Shown here: in pieces, positions 1-31,800 of the stretch
Layout of the letters: each line of letters begins with the position of its first letter
Numbering within the stretch: position 1 is the stretch's first letter
Assembly: GCF_018139145.2 (NCBI RefSeq)
Contig: NC_059478.1
Coordinates: 29,821,001-29,885,000, forward strand
DNA: 64,000 nucleotides
Source of the DNA: Gymnogyps californianus
Lineage: Eukaryota > Chordata > Aves > Accipitriformes > Cathartidae
Direction: 5' to 3'
Program-made: the position numbers and the translations under genes
Notes under the pieces: model-generated
Database searches by the model: none
What the model was told of the DNA's origin: nothing
What the model saw: only the letters and a program-made list of their open reading frames with translations

Positions 1-11864
<11,864 letters not shown>

Positions 11865-12822
11865 AAGCTGCAGGTATAGGAGTATAAAGAATTGTCTCTG
11901 TAATAATCCTTTCTGATGTGTGTGTAGTTGGAGTAACTTGCAATATAGTGGTCACCATTAAAGTCATTTGCCGATAATTGTGGTACCCAGCACCATGTAC
12001 GGTAACCTTTGGTGAATGTCAACTTTAATGGCAACCGCATATGCAACTTGTAAAGGGTCACTGCTTGAGCTGGTCATACCTGTAGGATTACTGCTGGCTA
12101 CAAAGAGATGGGACTTGTACAGATCAATATGCACATCGGAAAAAGAGACTTCTAGGAATATCTTGTTTTGTGACTTCTGGGAGAGAAAATTATTTCATCC
12201 CTATGATTGCTGTTCATAACACTGTTTACCAGTTTGGTGTTTGAATAGAACTGTGTGTGGTTGTGAGATTCAACACTTTTACCAATTAAAACAAAAGTAC
12301 ATGCATGCAGGTTACAATGAGACTTGTAACTAAGGCGACCAAAATGTCCATTGTCTCATAACCCTTCTAAACACAAATGGGGTCTTCAATTTCCTTTTTG
12401 TTTTGCCTGCAAGCTGTGTTCTTTTGTTTTCCTTACTGCTAGAACAATGCCTTTTTGCAGTTCAGCTCTCCTGAGTCCTCCCTACTCTTAGTAAGGTGGG
12501 GATCAGCATTGCATCAGGGAAAGGGGAAACCTGCTAAAGTAAAGCAATAGAAACAGGATTAAAATGAGATGCAATACTAAAAGGATGAACTAAGCTTGAG
12601 ATTTTAAACTTGATAACAAGAAGGAGTTTTTGTTGTTGTTTGACTACTTTTGGTTGTGTGTGATATCTTTCATTTTTAGAATACTGATAGGGAAAGGAGA
12701 AGGCTCGTTAGAGCAAAATACTGACTTGTCTTCATCGTGAAGGGGATTGCATGTCTTGATAGGAGGCCCAGGATATTTGGTCACCTTATTTATAAGAGAC
12801 TAATGATTGGTCTGTTTTTTTC

Positions 12823-12830
12823 TGTAAATA
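12823..12830 (+). promoter_or_regulatory. Pumilio-type element TGTAAATA in ZYG11B 3' UTR
   Basis: Exact match to the PUM1/PUM2 consensus TGTANATA in the transcribed strand. Confidence 0.4.
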
Positions 12831-13156
12831 TTCTGTCAGTATTGTGCAGTGAATTATATTTCCAAGTCATCACAGTGCAGAATATCACCCAATGTTCTAT
12901 GTAAGCCCTGTGTCAATTGCATTGTTTTGTGAAGTGTGAAATTTTACATAAAGATGCTAATTGTAACAACTTATTTCTTTCTTGGTTACCTATGGGTTTC
13001 AAATGATGTGTTGAATGAAACATATTGCACAGCATACAGATGCCTGGAAGCAAACTGCATGTCCATTCAAATTCAGTTTAATTTCAGGTATTGTTTTTGT
13101 TTATCTGGTTAGTCTCCATATTTCCATGGCAACTGATTGATATTCAGAGACTCCTC

Positions 13157-13164
13157 TGTAAATA
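13157..13164 (+). promoter_or_regulatory. Second Pumilio-type element TGTAAATA
   Basis: Exact consensus match 334 bp after the first and upstream of the 13286 poly(A) signal, so both would be in the mRNA if 13286 or 13664 is used. Confidence 0.4.
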
Positions 13165-13285
13165 TATTGGTAATTGCGTTTAAAAGAAAACTTATGTTTG
13201 GTAGCTTACTAGCAGGGATGGCTTCTTCATGATGACCATATTTTACTATTTTTAACTCTTTCCCTGTCCCAACTCCCATCCTTCA

Positions 13286-13291
13286 AATAAA
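13286..13291 (+). promoter_or_regulatory. ZYG11B: Candidate ZYG11B poly(A) signal
   Basis: Canonical AATAAA about 1.4 kb after the stop. A second AATAAA lies at 13664-13669. Which one is used cannot be told from sequence alone. Confidence 0.45.
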
Positions 13292-13663
13292 AACATCACC
13301 TCTGATCTTCAGTAACCTAGTTATTGTGTACTTCAGCAACTTCAAAAGGTACTGATCCAGTAATTTAATCAATGTTGTGTAATTGCTTTTTGTACAAAGG
13401 TATAATTTGGCTAGCATCATTTTCATGTGTGTATCTGGTTATATACAGTTTTCTTGATTCGGAAAGAAATCAAATTGGTTGTAACTTTGAATTATGAAGG
13501 TGGTTTAAAAAATGAAAAATGGCCTGCAAGCCTTTACCTACCACCTTTCTGAGATGTCTGCTATGGGACTTCTACGAAATTTCCATTACATGAAATGGAA
13601 CACAAAACTTGTCAAAATTGGTGTTAATAGAATGAATATAAATGCATTGCTACAAGATTTTAA

Positions 13664-13669
13664 AATAAA
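13664..13669 (+). promoter_or_regulatory. ZYG11B: Alternative ZYG11B poly(A) signal
   Basis: Canonical AATAAA 1.8 kb after the stop, downstream of both TGTAAATA elements. Confidence 0.4.
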
Positions 13670-14995
13670 GACGACAACTCTCCTTACAGTACTGGTTTTT
13701 CCTAATAACAGGAGAACTTCCTGAAGCATCTTAACTAAAACTGTGGGGAAAAAAAATGTACTACATGCAGCACAAAATGAATGTGATACTCGCATCAGTC
13801 CAGATGGTAAAGATGTCACTTCATGAAGTTCTGCAACCAGCAAGCACAGAGACTGTAAATGATTTTCCATACCCTTCTTGTTTTGTTCCCCTATGCTTCA
13901 GGCAAACAAACAATGAGCAGAATTCTTTTAAGCTGAAAAGTATGAATGCCTACAAGGTATAAATCCACTAAATTTACTTGCATGTGTCAGTTACAGAAAG
14001 GTCTCTTCACATTCCTGTGCAGCTTCAGGAGTCCTGCCGGGGTAGAATAATTGTGGAAGCAACTTTTAAACTCTTGTATTTCACCTGTGGCATTTGCCAT
14101 TTTTTTTTGTGAAGGCTGAAGATCCTGACTCTGCTTTACTTTTGCAGATTTTTACATAGGAAACTTGTACATGTATAATCTGGTAAGGTTACCTCACCCA
14201 CAGAAGTGTTCAGTTAACTTTTGGCACAAGTGAAATTGCGGTTTGCTTCGTGACTGTCATAGCATGAAGTGATGCCCAGTTCCCATGTGGTAAGCCACAT
14301 TTTGTAAGTATATTTTGACAACCTATAAAGTATTTACTAAATACATTTCTCTAACTATACTAATTCACTTTTGTTTGAAAGCCCCAGTCTAGGGAAGTAA
14401 GAAGCTGTAGAGCTAAATTGTGTGACATGTCTCAGTGCTGGAGAACCTCTAAGCAGAGGGAGAAAACTTCAACTTCCAGTCAGCCAACAGAGGAAAAGAG
14501 GTGATGGGAGAGCGGTGACATGCCTGAGATGTCTGGCACAGACTGATATGGGTGCCATATATACATGCACATACAGGCCTTGCATTTTCTCAAGCACTGA
14601 TACCAAAGAGACATAAGTTCAGTTGGCTGGAGTGAGAGCTCGGTGTTATGCACTATTCACAACAGATCTGGTGTGAAATGCCATTGCTCTGTGTTAATGC
14701 TGCTTGTTCTGTCTGATTATTTGGAAGAGCACTGGGTAATGGGAAGCAAGCTTAGGAAGGTTTTCTTTTTTTGTAAGTTGACTTTCTCTTCAGAGTGATT
14801 TTTTTTTTTGTTTGTTTTTCCCCCTTGTTCCTATCAATGTTTAGATGCAGCATTTTCTGCCTTTTTTTTTTTTTTAAATTTGTTTATGGTGAGCCAAAGC
14901 TTCTCCATACTCCTTACTTGACATCTGTTTGAGAGCCATAACCACTGACTTAAGATGTGTGCACTTTAAAAAGATCAGCTGTACAAAGTTAAATC

Positions 14996-15001
14996 TTTAT
15001 T
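14996..15001 (-). promoter_or_regulatory. ECHDC2: ECHDC2 poly(A) signal
   Basis: AATAAA on the minus strand, 164 bp after the ECHDC2 stop. It implies a short 3' UTR, about 14975-15164, ending tail-to-tail with ZYG11B. Confidence 0.65.
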
Positions 15002-15164
15002 TGGGAATTCTTACAGCAAAATGATCCAGTGGAGTATTCAGAAATGCAGTCCAAGGCAAGGAGCTAAGTACACAGAATGCAGTCATAAAAATAATCCTAA
15101 GAAATCAGTGGGTCCTCTTCAGTCCTCCTTGACCTTCAAAAAATCAAAAGGAAGCTAGGAAGCA

Positions 15165-22568
<7,404 letters not shown>

Positions 22569-22825
22569 GGCGCCGCTCCCCGGGCTCCGCTGCCTCCGGG
22601 GACGAGCAGCTAAGGGCCGGGCCTCCGGGACCGGCCAGAGGAGCGCTGCGCCTTTAAGAAGGAGGGATGGGAGGGGTGGCGATCCTCCACCTCCCGGGCG
22701 CTCGCCCCGCCCCTTCGCTCAGCTGTCGCGCGCCGCTGTCCGCGCGAGGGGTCTCGGCGGCGCCTCGGCCGGAGGGCAGCAGGAGGAGGAGGAGGGGGCG
22801 CGCGCGGGCGCCTGCCGCCGCCATC
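22569..22825. promoter_or_regulatory. Divergent promoter between ECHDC2 and SCP2
   Basis: 257 bp separate the two start codons, which point away from each other, so both transcripts must start here or be very close. It contains an Sp1-type GC box (gccccgcccc, 22704-22713) and no clear TATA box, as usual for CpG-island housekeeping promoters. The SCP2 start has A at -3 in a gccgcc leader. Confidence 0.8.
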
Positions 22826-22867
22826 ATGCAGCGGCGGGTGTTCGTGGTGGGCGTCGGTATGACCAAG
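22826..22867 (+). CDS. SCP2: SCP2 exon 1 (coding part)
   Basis: 14 codons, [14 protein letters not shown], phase 0, donor AAG/gtacgg. Start chosen as the only ATG in frame before VFVVG in the island. Confidence 0.92.
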
Positions 22868-25800
22868 GTACGGGGCTGCCCGCCGCGCCGGCCCAGCTCC
22901 GCGCCGCCGGCCTTTGCCCTCCCCGGCACCGCCTGCGCGCTGAGGCCGTGTGGGAGCGGAGAGGGAAACTTGGCCCCCGGGGGGCGATCGGGCCGAGCGG
23001 GTCTTCTCTCGGCGGCGCTCCTGAGGCGTCTCCCCTTCGAGCGTTCCCTGTTGGCGCCGCTGCCGGCGGCTGAGGGGGACGCGGAGGGACGGCGGCGTTG
23101 TGGAAGCCGTGCGCTTCGTCCCCTGATGGGGATAAGGCCCGTCACAAAGTACGGTTGCTGTCTCTGAGGAGCGCATTTGCAGAGAGGAGAGGCGTGTGGT
23201 GCCAGCCTGGGCCTGCGGGTTGGGCCCGGGTGATAGCGGCTCCGTGCAAAGTTCACCTTTGGTTAGTATGTCGGGGAGGACGGATCCGCCGGCCAAGTTA
23301 AACGTTTTGAAGTTCCGTTGAGCAGGTCGATATAACAGACTTACAGTGGCCTGAGTGTGTCCCCGTCTCACTGCAACCTGGGGTCAAGGGCTTGTCCCCT
23401 TACTTTGAATGGCCGGGGAGCTGATGGGCTCAGGGAGAACTGGTGGCAGCAGAGCAGGTGCTCTACAGATACTCTCCTGATGCGTTTCTGTACCTGGTCA
23501 TTCGGTTGCCAACACAGAATTCACACAGCATGGCACAAAGAGGAGCAAAAGCTAAAGGAACCGTTTTTATCTCAGTGGATGAAACTTAAGATTGCTTTGA
23601 TATTTGCCAGAGCAGTCAGAAAAAACCCCCTCCATTTTAAATAACTTTTTTTTGTTGCTGCATGGGTGTTTCTCGAGCATGTGATGTGATAGGGGAGGAA
23701 ATAAAAGGTAAAAGACTTCATTCTGTTAATTGTGTTTATTGGACTGGATCACAGAATGTAGTTTTGGAAGTTATTTGACCTCACCTTAAACTCATTTGTG
23801 CTGTGCTCAAGGAAGGAACAATAGCGTGGAAGAGACAACTGAAACTTGTCAGACACCATATTGCACCTTAAGCATTTTATTATGAAGTCTTTTAGGATTG
23901 TATCCTTTCTCTTTTTAATCTTAATGGCGTAATGTCTGCTAAAAATTGGTATACCTTCTCAAAACAGCAATCTGTGTTTCCTGTGTAATTGTCAGTTCTA
24001 CAGACCATGCCTTTCATTTTCAGAAGTGGATCATCTCAGTTACCAGTTTAGTGTGATTTGAGAAATCGTCAATACTCCTTTTTCCTCTGTTAGCCCAAGT
24101 AACGTCAGTCGCTCTTACAGACTTTTACAATGATCAATTCACTGACTGATTTTTCTTGTGACCTTCAGTGTGAAGGTTCTCTGTCTAAATTAGGGAAAGG
24201 AAGCACTACAGAAAGTACAGCTAAGTGTTGCGAAAGACTGGAGTTGGGGAGGTAAGCATAAGGAGGTAGCAAATTAACTTTTATATACTAACAGTGAACA
24301 TCAAATAATTTGTAGAACTATAAGTAGTTAGCATGAGGATTTTTTTTTAGCAGTGACAGTTTTTGTTAATGGTGTAAAAATGCAAAACACATGTATTTGT
24401 TGGTGGACTCCAATGAGTCATACTACAAAGAAAATAGAAATACCACCTCTACTCCAATGGTGAGGGGTAAGGTACGATATGATTTGTAACAAAGTGGAGT
24501 AAGGCTTGGGAAAGGGTGGCTTATGTAGAATTAAGTTCCGTACAAAGAACAAGCATTTTCTTGTTACAAATAGGAGTATAACAAAGTGGAAGGGAAGTAT
24601 TTATCAAAGCCTTAGTGAAGATTATGTCATGTATTATAATGAATCAGTGAAGATGACAGTTATTCTCTGTCCCACGCACAGGCTTTGGACAGGGTTATTG
24701 TCCATCTCCATACAAGTCATGGACCTTCTTTAAGACTGAGCAAAAATGGTCCTCAGCTTCCATAAAATTGCACTATTTTCTGTTTTTAGCCATCACAGGG
24801 TCTGGCAGTAGCACTGGGGAGTTGTGCAGGTTTTGTGCATGCACTTTTGGGTCAATTAAATTAAATTTTTTGCATTATTTAAAATTGATTGTTCACAAAC
24901 CTGCTTCAAAGCTAAATATAAAGCTTTTAAATATACCAATTTGAGCAAAAAATGTGTTAAGTCTCACTGTGATTTGTTCTTTTTTTTTTTTTTCTCCTTT
25001 TTTTCTTGTCAGTTCACAAAGCCTAGTGAGAAGAGCGTTGATTATCCTGACATGGCTAAGGAGGCAGGTAATTTAATAACAAAGAAAGCATTTAGTTTGA
25101 TTGCTGACACTTATTTTAAGTCTTACAGTCAATCTTTTTGTTATACATATGAAGGAACAGTTACTGTTCAGTAAATAGATACATAAATAGTAAAAAGCAA
25201 ATCTGAAACTGATAAAAAAAGAACACTTTCACAAAATCCATAACTGACCTGTTCAACTCACTGCCTTCCAGTACTGAAGTCAGAAGGATAGCTTAAAATT
25301 GAATTGGACACTTAAGTAATTTCATACCTACCTATATTATTCAAACATACTTTCATTGGGACAACCAACCTTTGTGCATGAACGCAGAATTGATTGCATG
25401 AAATTTTCTGATAAAGGAGCTTGTTCAGAACTCAAAATACTGCAAAATTGTCCTTATGAGAATTAAGATGCAAGATTATATTAACCATTCACATCATATA
25501 ATAAGGAATTTTTACAGCACGCTCTTTTTTTTGTTTGTGAATGCAGGAATCACACGTGCTACTCTAGGTTTGCTTGTTAAGGTTGAGAGCGCTGCTTTTT
25601 TTTTTTTCTTCAACTTTTAAACTTTTTTTTCAACTTTTAAACTTTTTTTTAGGCCAGAAGGCTTTAGCTGATGCTGGGATTCCTTATTCAGCAGTGGAGC
25701 AGGCATGTGTGGGTTATGTTTATGGTAAGTAATGTCATTTGTTTGGGATGTGACATTCCTGACATTTGCAGACACCTGTGTGGATAAAGTATGGGGGAAT

Positions 25801-28800
25801 CCCATCAATTTCAGGTTGTAATATTTAATCGTGTCAGTTTGTAGAACTGTCTCCAACTTTTTAAAAATTATTATTTTTAGTGATCACAGATCTATGTCTG
25901 TTTATTTGTGGAGTTTACAGTTCTAGTCACAGGTATGGAAAGACTTCCATAAAATTGTGTCTTGCAAAGGTGTTTTATACAAGTAGCTCTCTCAGCAAGA
26001 TCAGATGGTATATTTATTCAAGTGGTGCAAAACTTACGTATTATAATGTTTACAGCAATAGACTTGAAAATTCTTTTATTCTTTGTGTGATGCTGTGTAC
26101 ATTAGAATGGATATGCTTCTTTATCCATTGCTCTTGAGTTGAAGACACTTGCTAGGGGTATTTTGGGGATCAAACATGTACTGTGTCCTTGCACTTTCAG
26201 CCCAAGAGCACGTAAAAGATATCTGCTTGGACTCAACTCTAAGTGGTAGATGAGATCTACTCTGTGAGAGGTTCATAACTATTTTGATCCTATGGACATA
26301 TATAGAAACATAACCATGGTTTAATGTACTGTATAAGATTATTGAGAGTACGTGCATTAGTATGGCTCCAGAATAATGCTTCACAGCTGATGTAGACATA
26401 ACTGGGTTATTCACATACCAACACAGTGCTGCCCTGCCTTCATTATCAGCAGGACCCTTGTCGTGGTTTAACCCCAGCCAGCAACTAAGCACCACGCAGC
26501 CGCTCACTCACTCCCCCCCCGGTGGGATGGGGGAGAGAATCGGAAAAGTAAAAGTAAAAAGCTTGTGGGTTGAGATGAAAACAGTTTAATAGGTAAAGCA
26601 AAAGCCACGCACGCAAGCAAAGCAAAACAAGGAATTAATTCACTATGTCCCATCAGCAGGCAGGTGTTCAGCCATCTCCAGGAAAGCAGGGCTCCATCAC
26701 GCATAACAGTTACTTGGGAAGACAAATGCCATCACTCCGAACGTCACTCCCCTTCCTTCTTCTTCCCCCAGCTTTATATATGTTGAGCATGACATCATAT
26801 GGTATGGAATATCCCTTTGGTCGCTTGGGGTCAGCTGTCCCGGCTGTGTCCCATCCCAGCTTCTTGTGCACCCCCAGCCTCCTCACTGGTGGGGTGGTGT
26901 GAGAAGCAGAAAAGGCCTTGACTCTGTGTAAGCACTGCTCAGCAATGACAAAAACATCCCGGAATTATCAACACTGTTTTCAGCTCAGGTCTGAAACGTA
27001 GCCCCATACTAACTACTATGAAGAAAATTAACTCTATCCCAGCTAAAACCAGCACAACCCTCAAACAGATTTCTAGTAGACGCCCTCAGCAGAAGCTTTT
27101 AACTTGCAGTCACTGCTTGTTGTAGTGAGAGGAGATGGTGTTAAATGACTGGTTTGAACCTTTTCCTGTTGCTCCAATTCACAGATGCCTGATGTATTTC
27201 TCAAAGCAGTCAAAATCAGATTTCTATTACAGGGAAATCTGTTTCCATTCCAAAGATTTTTCCATTTGCTTTCTTCCTGTTTCTCTATTAATGACTGTAT
27301 TGTGGCAACTGAAGTAGGGTCAGTCAGCTGTGATACCTGTGGCAGCTTCCAAGCCACACCTCTAAGACATTTCTGTCCAGTCCAGTTACCTTCGATTCAT
27401 TCATGGCCTGTTATCACAGAAGCAGGACAAACTTCTGTTTTTAAAATCTGATGATTTTCATCTTGTTTCTAAGGTTCTCGTGCTGTGGATACTTGAGAGA
27501 CATACTCAAGATGAGAGTTAAAAAGTTCAAGTTTACAGTTTAAGTGGTAGCATTGCACATACATGGTGGGATTTCTTTTTGCTAGTGAAGTTTGAGCCTG
27601 TACCTTATTTTAATGTTGTGTCTCTGTATAAAGGTGACTCAACCTGTGGACAACGGGCTATCTATCACAGTTTGGGTTTAACTGGCATTCCTATCGTTAA
27701 TGTTAACAACAACTGTGCTACTGGATCAACTGCCTTGTTCATGGCCAGACAAATAGTAGAAGGAGGTGAGTTGTTTTGCTCTGGGGCTGGGTAATACATA
27801 TTCTCTATTTCTATAAATATAACTTGAATGAAGAACGGAACTAGCGAATGTGTGAGTACTTTGGATTGTAAATGTCCTATCCTCATAGGCAAAATTGTGT
27901 TTTCTGCCTCACTCAGCTGAAAAGGTTGGTCAGTTGTATATACAAATACAAGACCAAGCACTTAAAAAAGACTATCACTATGAACTAGAGCATTGTGTGT
28001 GCACCCAAGAAACTATGTCTGTGATGCAGTAAGGTGGTGTATATGGATATAAATGTCCTTTCCTGTGTCATAAACTGTATGAACCTAGTAAGTAGTAAGC
28101 CAGTTAAGTTTTTTCTGGAAGAATTGTTTGGAGTAGTGCAGAACAAGTTGCATTATAGTTGTCTTGTTGCAAGACGCTAGACTCTGCAGGATGGAAAGGA
28201 GAGAAGAATCTGGTAAAAAGCTTAGCTTTTTTTTTCTTTTTAACTTGAAGTTAACAGAAGTGTTTGACTAACATGTTTTTGGAAGAAAGGGGAAGAGAGC
28301 AATGCCTTGTGACAGACTATGCTTTGAACTGACAATGAGTGTTTCCTTCTGTTTCTGCAGTTCCTTTGTGGACTTGATACTTTCTTGCACTTAAATGCTG
28401 ATGTTTCTGTAATGAAAACTATAGTAACATTCTGTATGATTATTCTAGTATTTGTAGCAGAGACATAAGTACTTGGTCATCTAATATAATTGCTGTCAAA
28501 CAGGTTAAAAATAAACCCAAACCCTGTAGTGATCTCTCATTCTTCAGTATCAATATGTTTGTATCAATACCATTCCCACCCCAATTTGACTCTTTTTCAA
28601 AAATGAAGAAAGGAGGAAGAGCAGCTGGCAGGTGTTTATGTAGATTTCTTGTAATTGAATAGTTGTTAGTACATAACTTTGTTTATAATTACATTGTGTT
28701 TTAAATAGCCACAAATTTTATTTTAAGGTTTGGCAGATTGTGTTCTGGCGCTTGGCTTTGAGAGGATGGCAAAAGGATCCCTTGGTTCAGGTGTAAGTGT

Positions 28801-31800
28801 CTGAAACACTCTATACGTTTCATTGTATTCGTAGATGAAATACACCTCCTCATTCTCTGAGACATATTCTCATAAATACCAGTTGCTTTAAGATGTTGCT
28901 GTAGATGATTACAAAATAAACCATTATTTTGATCCACGGAAACTTTTAATGAGTTTTATGATTTTGATAGCAGCTATGATACGCAAATTTTGTATGGAAT
29001 GTTTTAGAATTAATTTTATGTAGTATGTCATGCTTTTAGTATTTTGCCAAGAATATGTTAAAGGCAGGGTTAATAGGGAATAATGAAAATACCAGATAGA
29101 ATACTGAAGCATTGAGCAATTGAAGTGTCTTTCTCAAAATGACACAGCAAATCAAAGAAAGAATCTGGGTCTTCTGGCTTTTGGCTTGATGCTTACTCAG
29201 TTGACCAGTTAACACACTTTCCCAAAAACTAAGGGCTTCTGTAAACCTTTCTTTCTTGTCTCTTCTTTGTTTTTACTGGAGAAGCGTGGGGGGTTTTGTT
29301 TGTATTTTGCCTTATGGCAAGCAATATTAGAGCCCATATGTTGTTTAACTACAGAACTGCCTAATTTGATAATATATGCAGAGGTTTGGGTGAGAAATGT
29401 TAAATTTAACAACTGATTGAAATTAGTAAGAGTTATCTTTAACATGCTTTATGATTTTTCATCTAAGCTTCATTGAAAATACTAATACAGTATTAATTTT
29501 ATAACTTGGAACTATATTAACTATAGGATTTTCAGCTGAGGTGAAAAATACCTGAAGTCCTCTGCTGAAAATAGTGACTGTGATAGAAATCACATAGGAG
29601 TGGTCCTTGCCATGAGTCAGTGCAGTGATTATAATGTTAAGCATTTTCTGCTTATTTACTCTTACAGTTGGGAAATTATGAATGCTTCAAAACATGTCAC
29701 TGAAGTGCAGCATACTGTCCAGTGGAATTGTTACCATATCAGAAAAACCTCTATTTTGCTTGAAATCCATGGGACTTTTGTGGCAATGTTGTAAAGAAAA
29801 GGAAATTATGACTTGCTTTATAACTATTTCTCTTCTTTTTAGTCTTCAGACAGAACTAATCCAATTGACAAACATTTGGAAATTATGATAAATAAATATG
29901 GCTTAGCAAGTGCTCCAGTAGCACCTCAGATGTTTGCAAATGCTGGCAAAGAACATATGGAGAAATATGGTACGTTAAAATACATTTTTTCATTGTCCTC
30001 TTCTAATGAAGTGATTTAAAAAAATATGTATTAGGATTTCATTTTTTTTAAATGATGGCATTCAGTGTCCTTTCTTTTACCCAAGTACTACAACTGCAAC
30101 ATCTACAGCTAATGCATACAGGAATACATTTAGATAAAAAGTTACCTGCAGAAAAGTTGGTGATGTGTAGGCAAACAAAACCATCAGGAGACAAAATTAA
30201 GGCTGTGATACAGAGTGTCTGGTTGTCATGCTAATGGTATGGTTTGTGCTTCTGTAAGGTCTGGGCGATAAGGTTGTATAACTTCCTGCATTTTTTTCCT
30301 TGTGTCTTAGGACGGGTAGATAGGCTTGGGACTGAATTGTTTGACAAAAGCTTTGGAGTATTTGATTCAATATATAGTACTAGGCGGCTGCCAGTGCCGT
30401 TTCTTACCCCCTCACCAGACAAGGGAATTGGCTCCCAGGTAACAGGCTGGCCTGTTGGGGATCTTTTATTTGAACTTAGTTTTAGGCTAGTATATGGAAG
30501 AATTTTAGACTTAGACTCCAATATTTCACTGCAGCTGTTTTGCACTGATAGGAAAATGAGCATTCAAGTTTCAGTAATATAATAATACCTCAAATAAAAT
30601 GCACTTATTTTCCGTATTTTTATGTTAGTAAGTGTTAAATATCCAAGTAGGATGTTCTGTTAGCTAAAACTCAACCATGTTTAGTAGCCTTTATCTAACT
30701 TTTAGATCTAAGTTGAGTTCTAACGAAAGCCTTGATAACAATGAGTCTCCTGTAAAGATGCTTGTAAAGGTCAAATTCTTATGACACAATATTTAAAATG
30801 CTATCTTAGCACTGTTTGGGTAAACAAAGTATTTCAACACAGCTTGCTTTCCCCTTCCAGGGACAAATCCAGAATACTTTGCAAAAATTGCATGGAAGAA
30901 TCATAGCCATTCAACTAACAACCCGTGAGTAATGTACTCTACCTCTATATTGAAGATACATTGCTGTTAAAAAATTCATGCAAAACTGAGTAGTATTTTT
31001 AGAAATACTTTGCAGAGTATATTCTTTATTATGGAATGAGAATTATACCCAGCATAAATTCTATATCCAGTGCCTTATACTTTGTAAAAACAGCTCTATA
31101 GCTGCCTGATAGTGTCATATGAGTATGTCTACTGCTAAGGGCTGTGCTAAAACTAAGATGGCATCTGTATGTTTTTCTCAGGTATTCCCAGTTCCAAGAG
31201 AAGTACACGTTAGATGAAGTTCTGCATTCCCGCAAAATTTTCGATTTCTTGACTGTCTTACAGTGTTGGTAAGGAGAGGACTTAGCATTGTGAAATAAAT
31301 CTTGATGTTAAGACAAATATGGTAGGACATCTATTAAATAAAAGTCTTTGCCTGTAAATCAAAATTTACCAATTATAAGAAGTTTTACTTAAAATAAATA
31401 AAACAAATGTGGAATCTCTGTCTTGACCAAACACTATCTAGATACTTGTTCACAGTATAATACAGTAAGCTGAAATATGTTTTGTACTTCGGGGCTCTCG
31501 CGTCATTCTGTATCTTTTACCAATGTGCATCTGTTGCTGTTAAGTGTTAATTCTTCTCTTCAGCCTTTCCTATACACTCCTGAAAGGCTTCCTGTTAACA
31601 ATGTTTATCGCCAAGTAGAAGCTTTGGTTTTTTTCTAAATTGAAAAACCTTAATGATACATTTCTATTTTGATGTCATGCTTTTCAAATGTCTGTTATAA
31701 ATATTACTGAAAGCGTCCAGCAGACACTGATGGAATTTATAGTTTCAGTGGCATCAGCCAAAGAAAGTGGTTTTTCATTTGTCCTTTTTGGTTTTTTGGT

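Larger units (their letters stand above)
11865..14970 (+). other. ZYG11B: ZYG11B 3' UTR and convergent intergenic gap
   Basis: No coding exon is seen between the ZYG11B stop and the ECHDC2 3' end. Possible poly(A) hexamers on + are ATTAAA 12285-12290, AATAAA 13286-13291 and AATAAA 13664-13669, so the UTR may be 0.4 to 1.8 kb or longer. Two Pumilio-type TGTAAATA elements lie at 12823 and 13157. Confidence 0.65.

Noticed and set aside
26121..26902. ORFs within and next to the solo LTR
   Set aside because: No gag, pol or env similarity is seen, and the LTR ends and target duplication show there is no internal region.
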